NCBI GenBank assembly: GCA_022571365.1
Contig: JACZXZ010000006.1
Location: forward strand, 1 to 64,000
DNA length: 64,000 nucleotides
Source: Pseudomonadota bacterium
GTDB lineage: Bacteria; Pseudomonadota; Alphaproteobacteria; G022571365
Direction: 5' to 3'
The translations under genes and the position numbers were made by a program. Positions 1 through 7,896 of the stretch are shown in pieces; the first letter of the stretch is position 1; every line of letters begins with the position of its first letter. The notes under the pieces are model-generated. The model searched no databases and had not been told where the DNA came from. It worked only from the letters and a program-made list of their open reading frames with translations.

Positions 1-201
1 TAGCCCTCACAGTGAGGCTGTGCGGTAGGAGACACGGCAACTTCCAGAAAGCTGTTGATTCTCTAGGTTCGGACTAAATCCCGCGGATTGAACGCCCGGC
101 GCGTCTCCTCGACCTAGGCGGTGGCCAACCCTGATCGATTCAGCCTTCCTGGATAGGGTCTTAGGCCCTTGGTAGGCGCGCGCGTCCCCAGGACTACGGC
201 C

Positions 202-420
202 TTACTGGCCCCAGTGTTGCTCAAACGCCCGGCGTACGGCCTCGGCGTCGTCGCCGGGCTTGAGATGGGTGTATAGGAACCTGAGGAGCTCCCGATCGAT
301 AGGGGCAAGCTGCGTTGCTGTTGATCCAACTCCGTCCCGCTCGAAAAACGCGCTGGATGGGAACAGCGGAGAGTCGTTGGCCGGCCCGAGCGCCTGGGTG
401 ATCTCTTGCACTATTGTCGC
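202..420 (-). pseudogene. C-terminal remnant of a DUF2927-like gene
   Basis: Minus-frame residues ATIVQEITQALGPANDSPLFPSSAFFERDGVGSTATQLAPIDRELLRFLYTHLKPG resemble the C-terminal part of DUF2927 proteins; no N-terminal part is present, and the XRE ORF ends where the remnant begins. Confidence 0.5.
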
Positions 421-647
421 TTGGCGCACCCAACAATTAGCAACTCGGCTGGCGGAAGTTCTAATGCTCCTGCGATCCGCTTGACCGCCAAGATCGTGAT
501 GTTTCTTCGTCCTCGTTCCACACCATTGATATAAACTCGGTGCAAGCCCGAAGCATCGGCTAGGTTCTCCTGTGTCCAACCCTTAGCCAGACGGGCACGT
601 CGTACATTCTGGCCGACAACCTTGCGAAAGTCCATGCTTGCAAACAA
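411..647 (-). CDS. XRE-family helix-turn-helix transcriptional regulator
   Basis: 78 aa; NVRRARLAKGWTQENLADASGLHRVYINGVERGRRNITI is a typical HTH_3/XRE motif. Confidence 0.88.
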   Translation of the reverse strand: MFASMDFRKVVGQNVRRARLAKGWTQENLADASGLHRVYINGVERGRRNITILAVKRIAGALELPPAELLIVGCAKRQ

Positions 648-678
648 GCAGGATTTCCGCTAGAAGTCGTGCAAGCTA

Positions 679-698
679 GTGTAACCTATGCGTTACAC
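679..698. promoter_or_regulatory. Inverted repeat GTGTAAC-ctatgc-GTTACAC, candidate operator
   Basis: Perfect 7-bp arms with a 6-bp spacer, in the gap between the divergent XRE gene (start 647) and the OMP gene (start 726). Confidence 0.6.
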
Positions 699-725
699 AG
701 CTCCGGACATTGCACGGAGGGCATC

Positions 726-1430
726 ATGAAAATCTGTGTTTTGAGGCAAATGACACGCTGTTGCGGTGCGGCCATCGCGGCGGCGCTTATAGCGGGCGTT
801 ACGCCTGCGGCGTCGGTCGCTAACGCTGCGGAAGGCTGGTACTTTAGTGGACAAGCAGGTGGCAGTTTTCTTTCGGACGCTGCGCTCGATGATCCGACGG
901 GCATCCTTGCTGCGTTAAATACAGAAGTCGAATTTGATCCTGGTTTCAGTGTCGCTGGGTCAGTTGGCTATGGTTTCGATATTGGCGTCCGTGTGGAGGC
1001 CGAGGTGAATTTCGCCAAGAATAATCTTGATGAAATCTCCGTCGATGGAACCGTTTTGGGCGTGACTGTCACGGGTGCAGCACCCATGGACGGTAATGTT
1101 ACTGCAACCGGTTTCATGGCGAATGCGTTTTACGATCTCGACATCGGCGAACCCTGGAAGCCGTATGCTGGCGGCGGTATAGGTCTTGCCATAGTGTCGT
1201 TGAATGACGCTGAGATTCTTGGCATTCCCGTTGCGGACGATGACGACACCGTATTTGCTTGGCAGGTGGGCGGAGGCGTCGGATATGAAATCACGCCGGC
1301 GTGGACCCTCTCGTTGGATTACCGCTTCTTTGCGACGGCTGATCCTGACTTTACCGATGTAGCTGGGGATCCATTCTCAGCAGAATATGACAGCCACAGG
1401 GTCAGTGTTGGCGTGAGATACATCTTCTAA
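726..1430 (+). CDS. Outer membrane beta-barrel (porin-like) protein
   Basis: Signal peptide (MKICVLRQMTRCCGAAIAAALIAGVTPAASVANA), alternating beta-strand pattern, terminal aromatic HRVSVGVRYIF. The ORF track opens at 669; the ATG at 726 follows a cacggagg RBS. Confidence 0.85.
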   Translation: MKICVLRQMTRCCGAAIAAALIAGVTPAASVANAAEGWYFSGQAGGSFLSDAALDDPTGILAALNTEVEFDPGFSVAGSVGYGFDIGVRVEAEVNFAKNNLDEISVDGTVLGVTVTGAAPMDGNVTATGFMANAFYDLDIGEPWKPYAGGGIGLAIVSLNDAEILGIPVADDDDTVFAWQVGGGVGYEITPAWTLSLDYRFFATADPDFTDVAGDPFSAEYDSHRVSVGVRYIF

Positions 1431-1488
1431 CCAGAAGCATGGGATCTAACCATGGGGGCATTATTTAGGGCCTGCGGCAATATATAGC

Positions 1489-1617
1489 TTAGCCACCCTT
1501 TGGGGGCGGCTTTTGCTTTTTGGACTTCCTGGGCTTCGGCGGCGTTTTCAGAAAGTGCTGGACCACCTTCTGGAATTTAGCGTTCTTTGTTGGGTCCGCT
1601 TGTTTGAGGTTAGCCAT
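1489..1617 (-). CDS. 42-aa small basic protein (MANLKQADPTKNAKFQKVVQHFLKTPPKPRKSKKQKPPPKGG)
   Basis: Not in the supplied track (<60 aa). Its ATG lies inside the last codons of the NYN gene (8-nt overlap). The FQKVV-HFL-TPPKP pattern looks protein-like. Confidence 0.65.
   Translation of the reverse strand: MANLKQADPTKNAKFQKVVQHFLKTPPKPRKSKKQKPPPKGG
1491..1521 (+). terminator. Rho-independent terminator downstream of the OMP gene
   Basis: agccacccTTTGggggcggct hairpin followed by TTTTGCTTTTT. Confidence 0.6.
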
Positions 1618-2251
1618 GCTCTACTGCATCTTCAAAAACAATATCGGCATGTATTCGTAAACCAGGCCGAACGTTGCGGCCTAAATGATCCAGATAGACG
1701 CGCATACCTTCGCGCCGCGCAAACTTGAAGGCCGGGATCAGGTCGCTGTCGCCGGTCATGACTACAACTGCGCGTACGCTTTCCCGCAATGCGAGCCGCG
1801 CCATATCAAGACCGATTCGCAGATCGACGCCTTTTTGTTTGATATTAGGGATCAGATCACCCGCCGCAAGCGCACGCGGCCGACGAGACATTTTCTTGAA
1901 AGATTTTTCTCCAATCTGCCAGCCGCGCACCATAGTGTCACCCATCCTCAAGGCAAAGTTTGGGGCGGTCGCAAGGTGTGTGTGAAGCTCCGTCGCTTCC
2001 TTATAACGATCCGTCTCTTTGAGGTTTATTCGGCTGCCGTCAATGGGATTTGTCAGCTTGGCTCCGGCTGGCGGAGCGTCATAGTAGTAAATACGTAGCA
2101 ACTCATATTCGGCAAGCGTCGGGTGATGAGAAACACGATCGCACTCTGCAATGATATCCTCGGCTTTCGGATATCGTTGCAATCGCGCCGACAGAACCTT
2201 CGTAACGAAGCCGCCATCCAGCATGATGGCGAAGCGTGGCCGCAACATAAT
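1610..2251 (-). CDS. NYN-domain (LabA/DUF88-type) protein
   Basis: MLRPRFAIMLDGGFV..., KGVDLRIGLDMARLAL and VVVMTGDSDLIPAFKFAR match NYN acidic-site motifs. The ORF track extends upstream to 2296. Confidence 0.85.
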   Translation of the reverse strand: MMLRPRFAIMLDGGFVTKVLSARLQRYPKAEDIIAECDRVSHHPTLAEYELLRIYYYDAPPAGAKLTNPIDGSRINLKETDRYKEATELHTHLATAPNFALRMGDTMVRGWQIGEKSFKKMSRRPRALAAGDLIPNIKQKGVDLRIGLDMARLALRESVRAVVVMTGDSDLIPAFKFARREGMRVYLDHLGRNVRPGLRIHADIVFEDAVEHG

Positions 2252-2616
2252 GACCCTAAAAAGTAACCCGCCCGCTCGTGATGCGCATAAGCGCATGCTT
2301 GGATCAAAAACGAGCGAGCGGGGCTAGGATGTCAAGATAATATATGCGGATCGCTTATTTTTTCAATACAAAATTAATTCAAACTTGAAGACCGCCTTGT
2401 GCAGACGCGCCAGCCCGCCACGCCGCCCATACTATCAGCGACGCCGGGCGCTATGCCAAGTATACAATCCCCGAAAGATCATCCCACGGGCTCACCTCGG
2501 AGCCACTCAAGAACGAGCGACTGCCCGGCGGCAAGCCACAGGACCGGCGCGCCCACCTGAAAGGGCAAGCGTCGCCAGTCCTGGGCAAGCGCCCTCAACC
2601 AGCCAATGGCAGGTAT

Positions 2617-2946
2617 CTATTCGAGCTCCGAGATATAGAGCGTGGAGTCGGTCGAGACGCGCAAGGCCGCGATGTGCGTCGTGCGGGTCACCTTCCCGCC
2701 CAGCGAGAACACATGGTAGACGCCAGACGGGAAGTAATGGTCGGAAGAGCTTGCGGTCACGCTTCCCTCCCCGAACTTGAGGTACACCGCGCCGGTCGCG
2801 TAAAGCGCCACCACTCGCGTGGAGCTTGAGAATGCCGCGCCGTTGCGCGCGCTCGCGGCGGTGACCGAAATCGCGTGCGCCGCGCCCGACGGCCTCAGCG
2901 CCTGTATCGCCTCGCCATCGCCGTCTTTGGGAAGTGTCGTCGTCAT
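2617..2946 (-). CDS. Small phage-type hypothetical protein
   Basis: 109-aa ORF with a Ser/Thr/Val beta-rich composition like small phage structural proteins; own start after a minus-strand terminator at 2972-3002. Confidence 0.55.
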   Translation of the reverse strand: MTTTLPKDGDGEAIQALRPSGAAHAISVTAASARNGAAFSSSTRVVALYATGAVYLKFGEGSVTASSSDHYFPSGVYHVFSLGGKVTRTTHIAALRVSTDSTLYISELE

Positions 2947-2971
2947 GGCTAATCACCCGGTTCAGACATAT

Positions 2972-3002
2972 AAAAACCCGCGGCGCCTCCCGGCTCGCGG
3001 GT
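2972..3002 (-). terminator. Intrinsic terminator (minus strand)
   Basis: ACCCGCG...CGCGGGT stem; read on the minus strand it is followed by TTTTTA. Confidence 0.5.
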
Positions 3003-3183
3003 CCTCAGGGACAAACGCCCCCGATCTTGGCGCGAAGCATAGCCTATTTTGTCGCACATGTTGCGAAGTTTTTTGTTGCAACATTTTGCGGCCGCGATCG
3101 GCGGCCGGCGTCCGGCGCAGACAGCCGGCCTGCGGGCCATCTGATGCACCCGTGCGAGCATAAGACCGTCAAAAACTGTTGAA

Positions 3184-3203
3184 TAAAAGCCCCCGCGAGC
3201 GGG
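3184..3203 (-). terminator. Intrinsic terminator (minus strand) downstream of the DUF6362-like gene
   Basis: CCCGCTCGCGGGGG then CTTTTATT when read on the minus strand. Confidence 0.5.
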
Positions 3204-3278
3204 ATGGGCGAGCTACCCCGCCCCACGCACCGAAACACATGCCCATTGACTCCAACCCGGCACGGCGGGGCAGACCTC

Positions 3279-3836
3279 TCACCGGTGACAATCCCGCCGG
3301 CGCGGGTTTCCCGCCGCCTGGCCGTCCCGGGCATTGAGCTGAGCGGCGACCTTGACCAGGGCAAAAACGTAGTGTCGCCACGCCGTCGTGCGGTCGCAGC
3401 CGAGCTTCGCCTCGAGCACCTTCCAGCGCACGCTGAAGGCACGCTCCCACACGAGATGTCGCTCGTAATCCTCGAGCCAATCGCTCGCCCAGCCGATGGT
3501 CTCGTCCAGCCGGTCGATGGCGCCGGGAGCCGGCGCCCCGAGCGAAGACCGGGGCGCGTCCCAACCGTAGCCCTCCACGTACGGGCGCACGATGGCCGGC
3601 CAATAGGTGTCTCTCACCATCGGCACGTCCCGGTTGGTCAGGTTATGGAGCCGCCGCAAGGTTTGGGCGGCTTCCCTGAACCGCGCCTTGACGGCCTGGG
3701 AGGTCCACGCGCCGTCGCCAACCTTGCTTCGCCCGCCATAGCGCGCTTCGCGAAGGCGGGAGCGGCTTCCACCCTCCGCAGCAGCGGCGCCGCTGCTGCG
3801 GAGGACGGGCTGGCGCGTCGGCGACTGCGCCATCAC
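3279..3836 (-). CDS. DUF6362-like phage-associated protein
   Basis: TSQAVKARFREAAQTLRRL...YWPAIVRPYVEGYG...IDRLDETIGWASDWLEDYERHLVWERAFSVRWKVLEAKLGCDRTTAWRHYVFALVKVAAQLN follows the DUF6362 pattern. Confidence 0.8.
   Translation of the reverse strand: MMAQSPTRQPVLRSSGAAAAEGGSRSRLREARYGGRSKVGDGAWTSQAVKARFREAAQTLRRLHNLTNRDVPMVRDTYWPAIVRPYVEGYGWDAPRSSLGAPAPGAIDRLDETIGWASDWLEDYERHLVWERAFSVRWKVLEAKLGCDRTTAWRHYVFALVKVAAQLNARDGQAAGNPRRRDCHR
3773..3804. repeat. Perfect 32-bp palindrome CCTCCGCAGCAGCGGCGCCGCTGCTGCGGAGG
   Basis: Both halves are exact reverse complements with no spacer; lies within the N-terminal coding part of the DUF6362-like gene. Confidence 0.85.
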
Positions 3837-4397
3837 CCACCCCCTTCCCGTCTATGTCCGGCATCAGGCGGGCGCGGTTCATCCTCCCTCCTCACCCAGT
3901 GCATATCGCTAAACATTCCGGGCCTCTCGCCGAACTGAGGATCGCCTGCGCCGATCGGGAATTGCCCTCGTCGAAATGGGGCGAAGACCGTGAAGGAGGC
4001 TCCACGTACGTCACGCGGAACCTCGTCGCGAGATGTTCCGAGAGCCAGAATTCTCCGCGGCGAGCCCAAGCGTCCGACATTTGCCGAGGTAGCCCGGTTG
4101 TTCGGGCCCAGCCTTGTACAAGGCGCGGCCTCCGAACCTTCATGGACGGCCTTGTGGAACAGGGATCGGGAGGTATTGGTTCTCCGGGAGAGTCCCGGGA
4201 CGGTTCGAGTCGCTTTATCCGGCGTCATGTTCCTGGCTCCGCTGACGGTCTCCCGAGAGCCCGGTTATGCGCCGGCCTGCGTAGAAATTCGCGGGATTTA
4301 TTGAATTAGGATACTTCCCGTTATTCTAGTACTTCCAGACGACAAGCTTGTACTGCGCTTCTGGTACAAATTAGCCTGAGATTTTTACCTGTTGCTT

Positions 4398-5189
4398 TCA
4401 ACCTGCGATGCGCAATGCCGCGTGGTACTTCGAAGCTAGTTTCTCTGATTCCTCGATCTCGATATCGACAGCGTAGGAAATTGACGAAATCTTTGCGGCT
4501 CGTTGGCCAAAATCCTTGGCCCAATCTTTGCGCCAGGACACCTCACTGCGCCCTAGGAGCTCCGGCAACCAACTCTTCTCCCACTTGCGCAGCGCTTCAA
4601 TACTCACCCCCAATGCATCGCTTATCCGCTCTTCGGCGACGTGCTTTTTCAGCCCCATTCCCCAAAGACGATATACTTTTTCAACGGCTTGCATTCGGAG
4701 CAGCGCCAAGGTGTATGCCCTGCGGTGTCGCCCGGACTTAGATGGCGCCAACAGCTTCTGCACTTCACCAACGTTCAGCGCATTCAAGGAATGCCTCAGC
4801 TCGCTCACAAGCCACCAAGATGCGGTGAACTGTAAGACATACACAATCGCATTCCGTTTAATTTCTGCCGAAAATTCATTGGGTTGCGCCCCAAGTTGCT
4901 CAAACTGATGATCGTCGAATTGTTCGCTCCGCTCACGGCGCCCTAAATCTGGATCCGCGGCTATCTTTCCAAGAACATGGGCAGCTGCCCAACCAACCAG
5001 GCCCGTCAATAAATCGTCTGCGATAAGGAACGCCTCCTCAGCCTTCGCGTCCTTGGATTTTGCGGTTTCATCGCCACCCGCAGGATGGGTCTCGTCGTAC
5101 AGATCGAGAAGACGATCTAAATTGCGTTGAGCTCTCACGCGGGACGCCCCAGCAGGCCGAGCAGAATAGGTAGAGTCGAACGGCAGCAT
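4398..5189 (-). CDS. Hypothetical protein with a C-terminal HTH-like segment
   Basis: 263-aa ORF of lower GC, divergent from the S24 repressor; VAEERISDALGVSIEALRKWEKSWLPEL looks HTH-like. Confidence 0.65.
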   Translation of the reverse strand: MLPFDSTYSARPAGASRVRAQRNLDRLLDLYDETHPAGGDETAKSKDAKAEEAFLIADDLLTGLVGWAAAHVLGKIAADPDLGRRERSEQFDDHQFEQLGAQPNEFSAEIKRNAIVYVLQFTASWWLVSELRHSLNALNVGEVQKLLAPSKSGRHRRAYTLALLRMQAVEKVYRLWGMGLKKHVAEERISDALGVSIEALRKWEKSWLPELLGRSEVSWRKDWAKDFGQRAAKISSISYAVDIEIEESEKLASKYHAALRIAG

Positions 5190-5401
5190 GACATCAATCC
5201 CTTATCATTGGTTCAATGGCGCCACGCAAACCGCGACCGGCAGGGTGCGACCCTGTCATGCGCCGATGCTCCATTTGACGACCCTAAACCGTTGAATCTT
5301 GCACCCGGCTCGTGACATGCTGTATATGTACGCTATTGACATATCAAAATCAACGTAATAAACGTATAGAGACTGCGGTTTTTTGTGATCAGAGTCGGCC
5401 C

Positions 5402-6220
5402 ATGGTGGAAGTATCCGAAGCAGCGCGGGCACTTAAGCGGCTAAGACGGAAGGCGGGCATCTCGGTGCGGGAGATGGCCAGGCAGCTCAACTGGACTGCG
5501 ACGCGCTACCAGCATTACGAAGACCGGTTCAAGAAAGACAACCTGCCGGTCGAGCTCCTGCGAGCCGTGACGCCCATTCTTCAGGCGCGGGGAGTGACAA
5601 GCGACGAGTTACGCGACCTTTCGCGCGGCGCGGTTGAGTACGTGATCGGCAACCTCGACGCTACCGCCAAAGAGCTCACTGACCAGCTTATCGGTCCAGC
5701 TGCGTATTCCAAAGAGATGCTGCAAATCATCATCCCGAAGGTCGCCGAGGTTCGCGACCGGCTGCGCGGCGTGGTGCCAGCTACCGAGCCAGTGCCACCT
5801 GAGGAGGAGCTGATTTTTGTCCCGATCTACGACGTCGCCGCCGCCGCGGGTGATGGCACCGTCGTCGACGACCAGCACATCGCAGGCCGTCTGGCGTTCA
5901 GGCCACACTGGCTTCGCTCCGTCACGAGTGCCCGTCCCGAGGACCTGGGCGTCATCACGGTGCGCGGCGACAGCATGTTCCCGACCCTCGTCAACGGCGA
6001 CACCGTTTTGGTCGATTTCACCCAGCGAATGCCGAAGAGGGACGGTATTTACGTTATCCGGTACGACGACTCGGTCCAGGTGAAACGCATCTCGATCCAC
6101 CCGGAAAGCCTGCTCTTGACCGTCAGAAGCGACAACAAGGACTACTCCACCTACACCGATCTCAAGCCCGACAAGCTCGACATCGTCGGCCGTGTGATCT
6201 GGCTCGGCCGGCGTATCTAA
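5402..6220 (+). CDS. XRE/S24 (LexA-CI-like) phage repressor-type regulator
   Basis: N-terminal HTH (ALKRLRRKAGISVREMARQLNWTATRYQHYE); C-terminal S24 peptidase motif ITVRGDSMFPTLVNGDTVLVDF...DGIYVIRYDDSVQVKRI. Confidence 0.92.
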   Translation: MVEVSEAARALKRLRRKAGISVREMARQLNWTATRYQHYEDRFKKDNLPVELLRAVTPILQARGVTSDELRDLSRGAVEYVIGNLDATAKELTDQLIGPAAYSKEMLQIIIPKVAEVRDRLRGVVPATEPVPPEEELIFVPIYDVAAAAGDGTVVDDQHIAGRLAFRPHWLRSVTSARPEDLGVITVRGDSMFPTLVNGDTVLVDFTQRMPKRDGIYVIRYDDSVQVKRISIHPESLLLTVRSDNKDYSTYTDLKPDKLDIVGRVIWLGRRI

Positions 6221-6870
6221 CGCGGGCGGCTTGCCGCGCTTGACGGGGCCCAGCCCCGATCGGAGGCGCGTCCCGAGCTGGACTGTGGCGGATGCCCTGC
6301 GCGCCAGGCAAGAAGGTCATGCCCGCCGGATACGGTTCGAAGATCAATCCTGCCCCGTCAAAGAGCTTCGGAGAAAACGCGCCCGTGTTCGGCTCTGCGT
6401 CCCGGGGGCGGCGCGGATACCATCGGTGATCTGGCCGGCGAAGCGGACCACCCTTTAAGGCCCCGCCCGGACCATGGCAGCGGCTGCAAGTCCTGTGCGT
6501 TGGGCGTTGACGCAAAAACTCCAAGCTAGGCGCCCTGGCGACGCTTCCCTCGGGCCCTGTCTCCAATCCACAAACCGCGTTCACACAAGGCTGGCGGAGA
6601 GACCCGCCGAGGCCCATCTCCGATCCCGCTCGAGCCTTGTGACGGTGGTCCGCCCGCCGGCGCGATCATCGGTCCTGCTGGGGCCCACCGTTGTCCGTGA
6701 ATCGCGCTCCCCACCGAGACATCGAGACAAGCCGCAGGGCGATGCATTGCCCCGCACCGCGATCTCCGTCACGGGGAAAGGCGCCTGATGGCCTCGACCG
6801 GGCCCGTCGTGCCTCGGGGTATCTTCGTACACCTCATGTGTTTTTTACGGTCATAGTGTACTATTTTTGC

Positions 6871-6898
6871 TTGACTTCGTACGTATATTAAATATATT
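6871..6898 (+). promoter_or_regulatory. Sigma70-type promoter TTGACT-N16-TATATT
   Basis: -35 at 6871-6876 and -10 at 6893-6898, ending 6 nt before the ATG at 6905. Confidence 0.5.
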
Positions 6899-6904
6899 AC
6901 CCTC

Positions 6905-7297
6905 ATGAGCCTCGCTCGTTACCGCGCACTGATTGACCTCGAGCGCCGTTACAACGGCCCGATCCCGCCCTGGGAGCGGGAAGCCGCCATCCGCGCCGCC
7001 AGAGGAGAGCTCAAGAATCTTGAGCACGATCTCGCGAGCGCATGTTGGGACAAGGAACGGTTTTGGGACTCGCACGTCCGCCCACATGCCCGGGAGGCGA
7101 TGCTGGTCCATCGCCGGCGCCGGGCAACACGCGATCCGGTCGAAGCCGCCGCGCTGCTCAGGCATTGGGCCCAACTTCGCGAGGACTTGCGCTTCTACCT
7201 CCGCGAGTGGACGGCCAAGCGCGACCGGGTCCGTGCCCTGGAGGAGCGGCTCACCACCTTGGCTGCACAAGCCACCGACCGCAAGGCAGCGGAGTGA
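6905..7297 (+). CDS. Hypothetical protein, phage-type
   Basis: 130-aa charged helical ORF starting directly after the promoter; within the phage-like island. Confidence 0.6.
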   Translation: MSLARYRALIDLERRYNGPIPPWEREAAIRAARGELKNLEHDLASACWDKERFWDSHVRPHAREAMLVHRRRRATRDPVEAAALLRHWAQLREDLRFYLREWTAKRDRVRALEERLTTLAAQATDRKAAE

Positions 7298-7375
7298 GGA
7301 TGACGATCATCCGAGGATCGATCCGGACCAGCGCCGGCTTTCCGGCCGTGGCCGGACCGGCAGGGAAAACCGCTG

Positions 7376-7621
7376 ATGCGATTTAAGCTCGGCGAGCGCG
7401 TGTGGGTCTGCGAAACCGGCGAGGACGCCACGGTGATCGGCATCCGGCGCTACGGCTGCGGAGCGCACGCGCCCGAGATCTATCACATCCTGACCGACGG
7501 TGGTGAGGAATGGGACTGCCCCCGGCACCACCTCAAAACGGCGTGCCCCGAGCGGAGGTCACCCTTGACCCTTGCGGTCGACAACGCTTCGCGGCTGGTC
7601 GATGAGCGCAAGGAGCGCTAG
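7376..7621 (+). CDS. Hypothetical protein, phage-type (MRFKLGERVWVCETGEDATVIGIRRYG...)
   Basis: 81-aa ORF; its stop overlaps the next GTG start as TAGTG. Confidence 0.6.
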   Translation: MRFKLGERVWVCETGEDATVIGIRRYGCGAHAPEIYHILTDGGEEWDCPRHHLKTACPERRSPLTLAVDNASRLVDERKER

Positions 7622-7896
7622 TGTCCGGGCTCAGGCTTCCTGTTCCCGATTCCCCGCTGATTCCTGTGCCGCCCGATCCGCGCACCGAGCACCGGCAGGC
7701 AGTCGAGGAGGCGTTCGCGGCGATCCTGTCCAACTCGGCGGACCTCGCGCCGGAGGCGCTCGCGGCGCAGGCCACGGAATTCGCCGGAGCCACAGGCGTG
7801 GTGCCGCGACGGCTTGAGACGCTCCTCCCGGCCGGGCTCTGCCCCCTCCGGCCCCGGTGCTTTCGTGCGGGCGCGAATCCGTGTATATCCGCGGCC

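Noticed and set aside
1-130. Possible tRNA-like T-arm (ggttcggactaaatcc) near the left edge
   Set aside because: No acceptor stem or anticodon arm could be formed around it.
3204-3938. 244-aa plus ORF antisense to the DUF6362-like gene
   Set aside because: Shadow ORF typical of GC-rich DNA; the minus frame carries the recognisable family pattern.
3833-4228. 131-aa minus ORF whose TGA overlaps the DUF6362-like start
   Set aside because: Stop/start overlap is suggestive, but the sequence (low complexity, Arg/Pro-rich) shows no recognisable fold and competing frames exist on both strands.
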